DNA of 64,000 bases from Aromatoleum anaerobium (GTDB taxonomy: Bacteria > Pseudomonadota > Gammaproteobacteria > Burkholderiales > Rhodocyclaceae), in NCBI RefSeq assembly GCF_012910705.2, contig NZ_WTVG02000040.1, positions 496,001 to 560,000 on the forward strand, read 5' to 3'. The notes under the pieces are model-generated. The model was not told the origin of the DNA and made no database searches. It saw only the letters and a list, made by a program, of their open reading frames with translations. A program made the translations under genes and the position numbers. The stretch's first letter is position 1. Every line of letters starts with the position of its first letter. Below are positions 9,092 to 18,023 of this stretch, piece after piece.

Positions 9092-10888
9092 ATGAAAACG
9101 CAAAAATACGCCGTCAATCAGTACCTTATTGAAAGCATGCTCGCCAAAGTGAAAGAAGGCGAGATTGCCATCCCGGAAATCCAGCGCCCCTTCGTCTGGG
9201 ACGGCACCCAAGTGCGGGATCTTCTGGACTCGCTGTACCAGGGCTTCCCCGTCGGATATCTGATCGCTTGGCGGAATCCGGATGTGAAGCTGAAGGACGG
9301 CTCGACCGCATCCGGGAAGATGATCCTGATCGATGGCCAGCAGCGGGTAACTGCGCTGACTGCCGCGGTGCTCGGTGAGCAGGTGGTGAACAAGGACTAC
9401 AAGAAGACGCGTATCACCATCGCCTTTCATCCGGTCAACGAACGTTTCGAGGTATGCAACACAGCGATTCGCAAAGACAGCGCGTGGATTCCTGACGTTG
9501 CGCCGGTGGTCAACGGTGACATCAAGCTGACAAAGGCAATCAAGCATTACCTGGAAGCAAACCCGGCCGCTGACGAGGACGCAGTGGAGGAGGCACTCTC
9601 GGCGCTGACCGACATCGGCAAGAAGCAGATCGGTCTGATCGAGTTATCGCACGACCTGGATATCGAGACGGTGACGGAGATCTTCATCCGTATCAATTCG
9701 AAGGGTACCGTGCTCTCCCAGGCGGATTTCGTGATGTCCAAAATCGCGGCCGACCAGCTCTATGGCGGTCCGTTGCTACGCAAGTGCATCGACTATTTCT
9801 GCCACCTGGCCGTTGCCCCCGAATTCTACGGGCAGATCAAGGAAAACGACCCGGCGTTCGCCTCATCGGATTACTTCCAGAAGATGGCGTGGCTGCGCAA
9901 CATCAATGACGACCTGTATGACCCGGCCTATACCGATATGCTTCGTGTTGCTTTCGCCACCGAATTCGGCCGCGGCAAGCTGGCGGACCTGGTGAGCCTG
10001 CTGTCCGGCCGGAACTTCGGCACAAAGCAGTACGAAGAGACGATTGCCGAGGAAAGTTTCGGGAAGTTGGCGACCGGTGTTCGAGCGTTCATCAATGAAA
10101 CGCACTTCCAGCGGTTCGTCATGATCATCAAGTCGGCCGGCTTCGTCTCCGCTGAGATGGTGCGATCCCAGAACGTGCTGAACTTCGGCTACGCGCTGTA
10201 TCTGCGGCTCCGGGCTGCGGGAGTGAATGAATCGCTTATCGAAACCTATGTGCGACGTTGGCTCGTCCTGTCGATCCTCACTGGCCGGTTTTCCGGTTCA
10301 GCCGAAACGCAGTTTGAAGCGGATATCCGCCTGACTTACGAGCCGGATTTCGGGGCGGTACTGTCCTGGCTTGAGCAGGCCGAGTTGTCCGATGCCTTCT
10401 GGAACTTTGGCCTGGTGCAGGCACTGGAGGTATCCGCCACCAGTCACCCGCTGTTCTGGGTCTTCGTTGCCTCGCAAGTGAAGGCCAATGACAAGGGGTT
10501 CCTCGCCAAGGACGTCACCGTGCGTGACCTGGTTAGTCACTTGGGAGATATCCATCACATTTTCCCGCGCGAGTACCTGAAAAAAGCCGGCATGGCTCGC
10601 AACCAGTACAACCAGATCGCCAACTACGTCTATGCCCAGGACTCGATAAACATCAAGATCGGCAGCAAGGCACCCGCGGACTATTTCGAAACCGTTTGTG
10701 GTCAATGCGAAGGCGGTTCGCTGAAGTACGGAGCCATCGACAACGTCGATGAACTCAAGGCGAATCTTGCTGTGAATTGCATCCCCGCCAGCGTAGCCAC
10801 CATGCGCGATTCCGACTACGAAGCCTTTCTGCGGCAGCGTCGCCTGCTTATGGCAGCGAAGATCCGGGACTACTACTTTTCATTGTGA
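9092..10888 (+). CDS. DUF262 domain protein with C-terminal HNH-like domain
   Basis: DUF262 (GmrSD/ParB-like) protein, 598 residues. The N terminus has the family segments [11 protein letters not shown] (residues 27-37) and DGQQR (about residue 82), which in GmrS-type enzymes bind and hydrolyse nucleotides. The C terminus has HHIFPREYL near residue 487 followed by conserved Asn residues and an [10 protein letters not shown] stretch, matching the DUF1524/HNH nuclease half of GmrD-type proteins. It may restrict DNA that carries a given modification. The start at 9092 is 23 bases after the res stop, so it is probably co-transcribed. Whether it works with the type III system or independently cannot be told from sequence. 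Confidence 0.88.
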   Translation: MKTQKYAVNQYLIESMLAKVKEGEIAIPEIQRPFVWDGTQVRDLLDSLYQGFPVGYLIAWRNPDVKLKDGSTASGKMILIDGQQRVTALTAAVLGEQVVNKDYKKTRITIAFHPVNERFEVCNTAIRKDSAWIPDVAPVVNGDIKLTKAIKHYLEANPAADEDAVEEALSALTDIGKKQIGLIELSHDLDIETVTEIFIRINSKGTVLSQADFVMSKIAADQLYGGPLLRKCIDYFCHLAVAPEFYGQIKENDPAFASSDYFQKMAWLRNINDDLYDPAYTDMLRVAFATEFGRGKLADLVSLLSGRNFGTKQYEETIAEESFGKLATGVRAFINETHFQRFVMIIKSAGFVSAEMVRSQNVLNFGYALYLRLRAAGVNESLIETYVRRWLVLSILTGRFSGSAETQFEADIRLTYEPDFGAVLSWLEQAELSDAFWNFGLVQALEVSATSHPLFWVFVASQVKANDKGFLAKDVTVRDLVSHLGDIHHIFPREYLKKAGMARNQYNQIANYVYAQDSINIKIGSKAPADYFETVCGQCEGGSLKYGAIDNVDELKANLAVNCIPASVATMRDSDYEAFLRQRRLLMAAKIRDYYFSL

Positions 10889-10906
10889 GCCGACGCCTGC
10901 CGGCTC
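10887..10906. terminator. Hairpin between convergent defence and flagellar operons
   Basis: GAGCCG and CGGCTC form a 6-bp stem with an 8-base loop exactly at the junction of two convergent genes. There is no T run, so it is at best a weak or Rho-assisted terminator. Confidence 0.3.
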
Positions 10907-10907
10907 C

Positions 10908-11753
10908 TCACGGGACCTGCACCTCCGACGGCCCCACTCCCTCCGGCATGATCGACCGTATCGGATCGCCGGCCCGGATTCGTCCGGGGCTGCGCGGCAC
11001 GGGATCGCCGAGCATCGACTCGATCAGGATCGTGACCCGCCGGTTGCGCGCGCGGCCTTCTTCGTTCGTATTGTCGGTGAGCGGCCGCTGGTCGGCGTAG
11101 CCGGCGGCGGTGAGGCGGTCGCCGCGCACACCGGCGTCGATGAACAGGCGCACGACCGACGACGCGCGCACTGACGACAGCTCCCAGTTCGACGGGAAGC
11201 GTCCGGTGCCAATCGGCACGCTGTCGGTGTGGCCCTGGACGGTGATCGGGAAATCCGCGCCGGCGAGCACCTGCGCGACGGCTTGCAGCACCGCGACCGC
11301 CGGCGCGCCGAGCGTCGCGTCACCGGGCGCGAACAGCACGCTGGCGTTGATCTCGACGGTGATTCCATGCACGCCTTCGGCAACGCTGACCTGTCCGCCT
11401 GCGGTGAGCGGCTGGAGCACGCGGCGTATTTCGTCCGCCATGCTGTTGATGCGCTTCATTTCGGCTTCGCGCCGGGCCTCGGCTGCCGGCTCGCGGACGG
11501 GGCGCACCACCGGCGGCGACGGCGCCGCGGGGATCGACGCAGCGATGATCCGCCCGCCGGCCGGGCTGATTGCGCCGCTGCGAAAAGCGCTGACGAGGGA
11601 ATCGGACAGGACCCGATACTTGCCCTCGTTGACCGATGACAGCGAATACATGACGACGAAGAATGCGAACAGCAGCGTGATGAAGTCCGCGTAGGAGACG
11701 AGCCAGCGCTCGTGATTCTCGTAGTCTTCGTCAGGGGGGCGGCGACGCGACAT
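10908..11753 (-). CDS. motD: Flagellar motor protein MotD (MotB-type stator)
   Basis: MotB-family stator subunit, 281 residues, inner membrane with a periplasmic peptidoglycan-binding domain. A short basic N terminus is followed by one membrane helix with the proton-channel aspartate in the SYADFITLLFAFF segment (about residues 19-31). An OmpA-like domain fills roughly residues 130-260 (TVQGHTDSVPIG, NWELSSVRA). It lies 59 bases downstream of a MotA-like gene, as in the motCD pair next to fliA in Pseudomonas and many betaproteobacteria. It is called MotD from that context; another motAB pair could exist elsewhere. Confidence 0.9.
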   Translation of the reverse strand: MSRRRPPDEDYENHERWLVSYADFITLLFAFFVVMYSLSSVNEGKYRVLSDSLVSAFRSGAISPAGGRIIAASIPAAPSPPVVRPVREPAAEARREAEMKRINSMADEIRRVLQPLTAGGQVSVAEGVHGITVEINASVLFAPGDATLGAPAVAVLQAVAQVLAGADFPITVQGHTDSVPIGTGRFPSNWELSSVRASSVVRLFIDAGVRGDRLTAAGYADQRPLTDNTNEEGRARNRRVTILIESMLGDPVPRSPGRIRAGDPIRSIMPEGVGPSEVQVP

Positions 11754-11812
11754 GGGCGAGGCTTGCGGCTAGGGCCGAGCGGCGCGCGGCAGGAGGAATC
11801 CCATCACCGGCT

Positions 11813-12553
11813 TCAGCTCACATAGCCCTGCATGCGGCTCTCGATGATGCGCGGGTTGTCGCCGCTGGCGATGCCGACGAGTCCGTCCACCAGCATCTCG
11901 CGCTGCGAGACGCCGCTCGCAACATGCGCCAGCAGCTTCTTCGAGATCGGCAGGAAAATCAGGTTCGCGAAGCCGACGCCGTAGATTGTCGCGACGAACG
12001 CGACTGCGATGCCCGAGCCGAGCCGCGACGGATCGGAGAGGTTTTCCATCACGTGGATCAGGCCCATGACTGCGCCGAGAATGCCGATCGTCGGCGCGTA
12101 GCCCCCGGCCGATTCCCAGATCTTCGCGCCGAGCCGCATCTGCGCGCTCCACGCATCGATTTCGACTTCGAGCACGTCGCGCAGGTGCTGTGGCTCGACG
12201 CCATCGATGAGCAGTTGCAGCCCCTTGCGCACGAACGGATCGGGCAGCGTGTCGAGGCGCTCTTCCAGCGCGAGCAGGCCTTCCTTGCGCGCGATGTGGC
12301 TCCAGTCGGTGGTCTGCGCGATGAGGTCGGTGTGGTTCGAGGACGGCGGCACGAACACCCATTTCGCCATCCGCATGCCATTGCGGAATACCGGCAGCGG
12401 GCTCTGCAGCATCACCGCGCCGAGCGTGCCGCCGACGACGATCAGGAACGCGGTCGGCTGCACCAGCGAGGAAATATGGCCGCCCTCGAGCACCTGTCCC
12501 GACAGGATCGCGGCGATTCCGAGCGTGATGCCGATGAGACTGGTCTTGTCCAT
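11813..12553 (-). CDS. motC: Flagellar motor protein MotC (MotA-type stator)
   Basis: MotA/TolQ/ExbB-family proton-channel subunit, 246 residues, with about four membrane helices. Two are near the N terminus (residues 5-25 and 32-52), and two lie after the cytoplasmic loop (TIGILGAVMGLIHVM near 150 and VAFVATIYGVGFANLIF near 185). The loop has charged residues expected to meet FliG. It partners the downstream MotB-type gene to form a stator. It starts 24 bases after the fliA stop, so it belongs to the same - strand flagellar operon. Confidence 0.92.
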   Translation of the reverse strand: MDKTSLIGITLGIAAILSGQVLEGGHISSLVQPTAFLIVVGGTLGAVMLQSPLPVFRNGMRMAKWVFVPPSSNHTDLIAQTTDWSHIARKEGLLALEERLDTLPDPFVRKGLQLLIDGVEPQHLRDVLEVEIDAWSAQMRLGAKIWESAGGYAPTIGILGAVMGLIHVMENLSDPSRLGSGIAVAFVATIYGVGFANLIFLPISKKLLAHVASGVSQREMLVDGLVGIASGDNPRIIESRMQGYVS

Positions 12554-12577
12554 GCCGGAGAGTCGGTGGAAGCCCGT

Positions 12578-13465
12578 TCAGGCCGCGGCCGGAGGGGTCT
12601 TTCGCGGTCGGCCGCGGCGCGCGCCGCCGGCCTCGCCAGCACCGAGGATGCGCGCCCGCAGCCGCGCGACGGCCTGGCTGTGCAGCTGGCACACGCGCGA
12701 CTCGGACACGCCGAACACCTCGCCGATCTCGCGCAGGTTGAGCTCCTCGTCGTAATACAGCGCCATCATCAGCTTTTCGCGCTCGGGCAGGTCCTCGATC
12801 GCCTGCACCAGCGCGCTGCGCATGTCGGACGCTTCGAGCAGGTCGAGCGGATTCGATGCGTGCTCGCCGAGGTGACGCTCGAAGTAGTCCTCGCCTTCGT
12901 CGCCGGCGAAATCCTCGAAGTGCACCAGCTGGTAGCCGCGCGCGTCCTGCAGCATGCGCTGGTATTCGGCGAGCGGCATTTCGAGCGACTCGGCGAGCTC
13001 GACTTCGGTCGGCTGGCGGCCGTGGTGTTGCTCGAGGCTGTGGATCGCGCCTTCGATGCGCCGCATGTCGCGCCGGATGCTGCGCGGCAGCCAGTCGTTG
13101 TCGCGCAGCCCGTCGAGCATCGCCCCGCGCACGCGCTGCACCGCGTAGGTCTCGAACTGCGCGCCGAGGCCATCCTCGTAGCGGTTGATCGCGTCGAGCA
13201 GCCCGATCATGCCGTTCTGGATGACGTCGTCGATATGCACGCTCGCCGGCAGCTTCGCCATCAGGTGGTAAGCGAGGCGCTTGACCAGCGGAGCATAAGT
13301 CTCCACCAGCTGGCTCTTGTCGAGATTTCCTTCGGGGTCGTACATCCACTTCGCCTGTATTTTCCGGGCTCCCGGCCGCGGCGCCGGGGTTTCCTGCTTT
13401 TCGTCGGCCTGCCATGGTCCGGCGGCGGGTTGCGCCTTGCCGCGCGGATAAGTCAGTCCGATCAT
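12578..13465 (-). CDS. fliA: RNA polymerase sigma-28 factor FliA
   Basis: Flagellar sigma factor for late motility genes. Region 2 is recognised by LPASVHIDDVIQNGMIGLLDAI and region 4 by the ERE-x-LMMALYYDEEL/VFGVSESRVCQ segments. Two starts are possible. The ATG at 13465 overlaps the flhG stop (ATGA) and has an AGGCGG-type site; it gives 295 residues. The ATG at 13345 gives 255 residues and begins MYDPEGNLDK, which fits the usual FliA N terminus. The C terminus carries an unusual basic tail with RRGRPRK, resembling an AT-hook core. Placement after flhF-flhG is standard. FlgM would be its expected inhibitor; it is not in the window. Confidence 0.93.
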   Translation of the reverse strand: MIGLTYPRGKAQPAAGPWQADEKQETPAPRPGARKIQAKWMYDPEGNLDKSQLVETYAPLVKRLAYHLMAKLPASVHIDDVIQNGMIGLLDAINRYEDGLGAQFETYAVQRVRGAMLDGLRDNDWLPRSIRRDMRRIEGAIHSLEQHHGRQPTEVELAESLEMPLAEYQRMLQDARGYQLVHFEDFAGDEGEDYFERHLGEHASNPLDLLEASDMRSALVQAIEDLPEREKLMMALYYDEELNLREIGEVFGVSESRVCQLHSQAVARLRARILGAGEAGGARRGRPRKTPPAAA

Positions 13466-14268
13466 GGTCGCCGGTCCGCCTGCGCCGTCGCGCCCGGCCG
13501 GCGTGCGGACAGCGCGAGGCGGCGCAGGAACGCGGCCTCGCCCCCGGACGCGCACGCGCGCTGCGCGTCGGCCGTCAAGCCCGCGGCGATGTCGTCGCGC
13601 TCGACCTCGCCGAGCCACGCCAGCGGCACGCCGACGTGGCGCCGCACCAGGGCGTTCAGACTCGCGAAGAACGCGCTCGCGTCGTCGCGATGACGCGCAC
13701 GCGAGACGGCCACATGCAGCGCCCCGGCTCCGGCGGCGGCGAGATGCTTGATCGTGCGGTATGCCTCGGTCGCGCCGCTGTGGCTTGCTTCGGCGACGAC
13801 GAGCCGGCGTGGCGCGGCGAAGACGAACGGCGACGGATCGCCTGCCGATGCGCAGCTCGCGTGAATCAGCACGAAGCCGGCGTGGCGATGCAGGCTGTGC
13901 AGCGCGCCGACAAGACACTGGCGGCGCTCCTCGTCGAGCAACGGCAGTGCGAGCGCCGCGGCCGACACCGGGACGCGGCCCAACAGCCCCGCCACCGGCT
14001 GCAGCAGCTCGCGCGCGCCGATGCGCCCGCCAAGCACACCCAGCAGGTCGGGGCCGTCGGCCAGCCCGAGCGGGGCGGCGAGCGATTCGTGCCCGGCAGC
14101 CTCGTCGAGCAGCAGCACCCGGCTGCTCCGACCCGCAACGCGATGGGCGACGTGGATCGCCGCCGCGGCGCGATGCGCCCCGGTCGCATACAGCGCGACC
14201 ACGGTCGGCGGCGCCCGCCGGAAAAGCCGGCGCAGTCCGGCCGCCTGGTCCTCGCGCGTGTCGATCAT
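13462..14268 (-). CDS. flhG: FlhG/FleN-like MinD-family protein with degenerate P-loop
   Basis: 268-residue protein in the flhG position between flhF and fliA. FlhG is a MinD/ParA-type ATPase that limits flagellar number by acting on FlhF. The expected deviant Walker A (GKGGVGKT) is absent: the corresponding stretch after the first beta strand reads VVALYATGAHRAAAAIHVA near residues 23-41. The second strand region (RVLLLDEAAG) is recognisable. The identification rests on position and overall pattern; nucleotide binding is doubtful. The sequence is very Ala/Arg rich. The start is one base after the FlhF stop, and the stop overlaps the fliA start. Confidence 0.72.
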   Translation of the reverse strand: MIDTREDQAAGLRRLFRRAPPTVVALYATGAHRAAAAIHVAHRVAGRSSRVLLLDEAAGHESLAAPLGLADGPDLLGVLGGRIGARELLQPVAGLLGRVPVSAAALALPLLDEERRQCLVGALHSLHRHAGFVLIHASCASAGDPSPFVFAAPRRLVVAEASHSGATEAYRTIKHLAAAGAGALHVAVSRARHRDDASAFFASLNALVRRHVGVPLAWLGEVERDDIAAGLTADAQRACASGGEAAFLRRLALSARRPGATAQADRRP

Positions 14269-14269
14269 G

Positions 14270-15776
14270 TCACGCCCCCCGGCCCGATGCGGCGAGCATC
14301 AGCGCCGCCTCGTCGCCCTCCAGCTTCCATGGCGAACCGGCCGCCTGCTCGCGCAGCGCGCGATGCAGCAGGTAGGCGCGATTGGGCAGGTGGAGGTCCT
14401 CCGGCACGCGCTGGCCGTTGGCGACGTAAAAAACGTCCAGCTCGTTGCTGACCGCGACATCGATCGCCGAAGCGAGCGATGCTGCCTCATCGACTTTCGT
14501 CAGCACGCAGCCGGCGAGATCCGGGCCGCGATAGGCGCGCACGACATCGGCGAGCGTGTCGCCGCGGCACGTCGCGTTCAGCAGCAGCAGCCGGCGCACG
14601 TTGCCGGCGCCCATCAGCATCGCCGCCTGTTCGGCGACCATGCGGTCGCGCTGGCTCATGCCCATGGTGTCGATCAGCACCATGTGCTTGCCGCGCAGTT
14701 CGGCAAGCGTCTGGCGCAGGTCGGCGGCGTCGCGCACCGAGAACACCGGCACGCCGAGAATCCGCCCGTAGATGCGCAGCTGCTCCTGTGCGCCGATGCG
14801 GTAACCGTCGGTCGTGATCAGCGCGAGCTTTTCGGCGCCATGGCGGACGACACAGCGCGCGGCGAGCTTTGCGGTCGTCGTCGTCTTGCCCACACCGGTC
14901 GGCCCGACCAGCGCGTAGACGCCGCCCCGGTCGATGATGTCGGCATCCGACGACTTGACGCGCAGTTCGCGGCCCAACGCATTCCTGACCGCAACCCGTG
15001 CGTTCTCGGCGCTGGCGTCGTCGGCGACGACGCCGGCAAGCCGACGCGCCAGAGGGCCGGAAAAACCGGCTTCGAGCAGTTCGCCGACGATGTCGGCACG
15101 CGCCGGCGCGTTGCGCCGCGCTTCGCCCCATGCGAAGCCGGAGAGTTGGCGCTCGATCAGTTCGCGGATGCCGGCCAGCTCGTCCATCAGACGCACATTC
15201 GCCTGCTGCAGGTCGCGGAGGCGCCCGTCGTCGGCGGGCGATGGGGCGCAATGCGCGGCGCCCGGAGCCGCCGCGACGGGATGGGCTTCCACTGCGGCGC
15301 GAGCCGGCGGCAGTTCGGCAGGCACGGCGTACGCAGGGGACTCGGGCGCGTACCAGTCGTCGCCGAGCAGATCCGCGCCGCGCGGCATTGCCGGCGTGCG
15401 CGTCATGTAGTCCGGCGTTTCGACTCGCGGCGGCTGGAACGGCCTGACGACCGGCGCCGGGGCCTTGCGCGCCGGGGTGGGTTCGCGGGCGCTGGACGCT
15501 GGCCGGACAGGCTGACGTGAAAATCGTCGTCGATATCGGGCAGCGAAGCCGGGAACGGAGCCCGGGCGGGAGCGGCCGCGACCGGAGCGGCGGGGGCCGG
15601 GGCGCCGGACGTGTCGCACTCTGCAGTGCACCGACCGCGTCGGCCGGCAGCGCGAGGATCTCGACGCCGCCTTCGACCGGACGGTTCGCCAGCACGATCG
15701 CGTCGGCGCCGAGTTCGGCCTTGAGTGCACGCAGTGCCTCGCGGGCGGTCTGGGCGAAATAGCGCTTCACGTTCAT
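14270..15776 (-). pseudogene. flhF: Flagellar GTPase FlhF, disrupted by frameshifts
   Basis: FlhF is an SRP-type GTPase that sets the polar site of flagellar assembly. The N terminus (MNVKRYFAQTAREALRALKA, start 15776) is in one frame. The GTPase core (LVGPTGVGKTTTTAKLA, then ITTDGYRIGAQEQL and TKVDEAASL) and the C terminus are in another, ending at 14270. Between about 15600 and 15495 a third frame reads a plausible acidic linker (LPDIDDDFHVSLSGQ), so two separate one-base losses explain the data: one near a C-rich run at about 15598 and one near 15500. Each half is intact. Either the gene is broken or the sequence has indel errors in a GC-rich linker. Confidence 0.85.
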
Positions 15777-15888
15777 TTGAGTGTCCCCCGGCTACGCACT
15801 CGGCGCAGGATGGTTCCGATTATCGTCGGCGCCGCGGATCCCGATAGGGTGGAATAAAAGCGGTTTCCCCCGCCTATTCGGGTGTGCT

Positions 15889-17991
15889 TCAGCGCGCCGC
15901 GCCGCCGACCATCGCGGTGACGCGAATCGTGCGCGTTTCGGGCACCTCGGAATTCGCGATGACCTTGAGCGAAGGCACCGCGCGCCGCAGAAAGCGCGAC
16001 AGCAGCCAGCGCAGTTGCGGCGGCACCAGCAGCACCGGCGGCAGGCCGATGTCCTCCTGGCGTTGCGCGACTTCCACGGCGTGGCGCAACAGGCCGTCGG
16101 CCAGGCTCGGCTCGATGACGCCGCCCTCGCCGCCTGCCGCGCTGACCGCCTGGCCGAGGATGCGCTCGAGCGACGGATCGAGCGCCATCACCTGGATCTC
16201 GGCGTTGCCGGGGAACAGGCTCTGCAGGATCGAGCGGCCGAGGCCCTGTCGCACGCGCGACGTGAGCTCCAGCGGGTCCTGCGTGCGCGGCGCGTTCTCG
16301 GCGAGGATCTCGATGATCGTGCGCATGTCGCGGATATTGACCCCCTCTTCGAGGAGATTCTGCAGCACCCGCTGCACCGTCGACACCGACAGCAGCGCCG
16401 GCACGAGGTCCTCGACGAGCTTCGGCGCGTTCTTGCCGATGTGGTCGAGCAGCGCCTGCGTTTCCTGGCGGCCGAGCAGTTCGGCGGCGTGACTGAGGAT
16501 CAGGTGGTTCAGGTGGGTCGCGACGACCGTGCTCGCGTCGACGACCGTGTAGCCGAGCGCGTGCGCCTGTTCGCGCTGGCCGGCGTCGATCCAGAACGCG
16601 GGCAGATCGAACGCCGGGTCACGCGTCTCGCGCCCGGCGAGCGGCCCGGTGACGCGGCCCGGGTTGATCGCGAGGAACTGGCCAGGATAGGCCTCGCCGT
16701 TGCCGATCTCGACGCCCTTCAACGCGATGCGGTACGCGTTCGGCTTGAGTTCGAGGTTGTCGCGGATATGCACCGGCGCGGACAGGAAGCCGACGTCCTG
16801 GGCAAACTTCTTGCGCAGGCCGCGGATGCGCTTCAGCAGTTCGCCGTCCTGCCACTTGTCGACCATCGGGATCAGGCGGTAGCCGACTTCGAGACCCAGC
16901 ACGTCCACCGGGGCGACGTCGTTCCAGCTTGCCTCGAGGTTCTCGGCCGGCGGTTCGAGGGCGACTGCTTCAGGCGGCGTGCGTGCGCCCTCGGCCGCGT
17001 CGCGCCGCGCGTCGCCCATGCGGCGCCACGCGAGCCAGCCCAGCAGGCCGGCGATCAGGATGAATACGAGGTTCGGCATCCCCGGAATCAGGCCGAGCAC
17101 GCCGATGATGCCGGCAGTCAGCATCAGCACCTGCGGGTTCGAGAACACCTGCGCGATGACGAGGTTGCCGATGTCGGACTCATCGCCGACCCGCGACACG
17201 ACCATGCCGGCCGCGACCGAGATGATCAGCGCCGGGATCTGCGCGACGAGACCGTCGCCGATCGTCAGCAGCGTGTAGGTCTCGATCGCGACGCCGGCGT
17301 CCATGTCGTGCTGCACGATGCCGACCATCAGCCCGCCGAGGATGTTGATCAGCAGGATCAGGATGCCGGCGACGGCATCGCCGCGCACGAACTTCGACGC
17401 ACCGTCCATCGCGCCGTAGAACTCGGATTCCTGCGCGACCTCCTTGCGCCGGCGCTTCGCCTCGGCCTCGTCGACGAGGCCGGCGTTGAGGTCGGCGTCG
17501 ATCGCCATCTGCTTGCCGGGCATCGCATCGAGCGTGAAGCGCGCGCTCACTTCCGCGATCCGCCCGGCGCCCTTCGTGACGACGACGAAGTTGATCAGCA
17601 CGAGGATCACGAACACGACGAGACCGATCGCGGTGTTGCCGCCGACGAGGAAATGGCCGAAGGCCTCGATGACCTTGCCCGCGGCATCCGGACCGGTGTG
17701 GCCTTCGAGCAGCACGATGCGCGTCGAGGCGACGTTCAGCGCGAGGCGCAAGAGTGTGGTCACCAGCAGCACGGTCGGGAACACCGAGAACTCCAGCGGC
17801 TTCTTCGTGTACATCGCCACCAGCATCACCATCACCGAGATCGCGATATTGAACGTGAAGAACACGTCGAGCGCGAACGCCGGCAGCGGCAGCACCATCA
17901 TCGACAGCACCATGATGATGAAGACCGGCGCGCCGAGCATCCGCAGGTTCGCCGGCGTCATCAGCGCGCGCAGGTTCAGGGCTTCGAACAT
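15889..17991 (-). CDS. flhA: Flagellar biosynthesis protein FlhA
   Basis: Core export-gate protein of the flagellar type III secretion system, 700 residues, full family length. The N-terminal third holds about eight membrane helices (for example residues 20-45, 50-70 and 110-135). The FHIPEP-type loop is visible (GKQMAIDADLNAGLVDEAEA near 155-175). The C-terminal half is the cytoplasmic ring domain that docks chaperone-substrate complexes. It lies 32 bases after the flhB stop and 112 bases before flhF, the normal betaproteobacterial order. The frame is intact. Confidence 0.97.
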   Translation of the reverse strand: MFEALNLRALMTPANLRMLGAPVFIIMVLSMMVLPLPAFALDVFFTFNIAISVMVMLVAMYTKKPLEFSVFPTVLLVTTLLRLALNVASTRIVLLEGHTGPDAAGKVIEAFGHFLVGGNTAIGLVVFVILVLINFVVVTKGAGRIAEVSARFTLDAMPGKQMAIDADLNAGLVDEAEAKRRRKEVAQESEFYGAMDGASKFVRGDAVAGILILLINILGGLMVGIVQHDMDAGVAIETYTLLTIGDGLVAQIPALIISVAAGMVVSRVGDESDIGNLVIAQVFSNPQVLMLTAGIIGVLGLIPGMPNLVFILIAGLLGWLAWRRMGDARRDAAEGARTPPEAVALEPPAENLEASWNDVAPVDVLGLEVGYRLIPMVDKWQDGELLKRIRGLRKKFAQDVGFLSAPVHIRDNLELKPNAYRIALKGVEIGNGEAYPGQFLAINPGRVTGPLAGRETRDPAFDLPAFWIDAGQREQAHALGYTVVDASTVVATHLNHLILSHAAELLGRQETQALLDHIGKNAPKLVEDLVPALLSVSTVQRVLQNLLEEGVNIRDMRTIIEILAENAPRTQDPLELTSRVRQGLGRSILQSLFPGNAEIQVMALDPSLERILGQAVSAAGGEGGVIEPSLADGLLRHAVEVAQRQEDIGLPPVLLVPPQLRWLLSRFLRRAVPSLKVIANSEVPETRTIRVTAMVGGAAR

Positions 17992-18023
17992 TGCCTACCT
18001 CAAGAGAGTCGGGGAGCGGCGCA

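Noticed and set aside
10216-10240. Possible further operator-like GAATGAAT stretch inside the DUF262 gene
   Set aside because: Only one half-site, inside a coding region and outside the catabolic cluster.
14270-15776. Programmed ribosomal frameshift in flhF
   Set aside because: Two shifts would be needed, the sites lack a slippery heptamer with a downstream structure that I can recognise, and FlhF is not known to use frameshifting.
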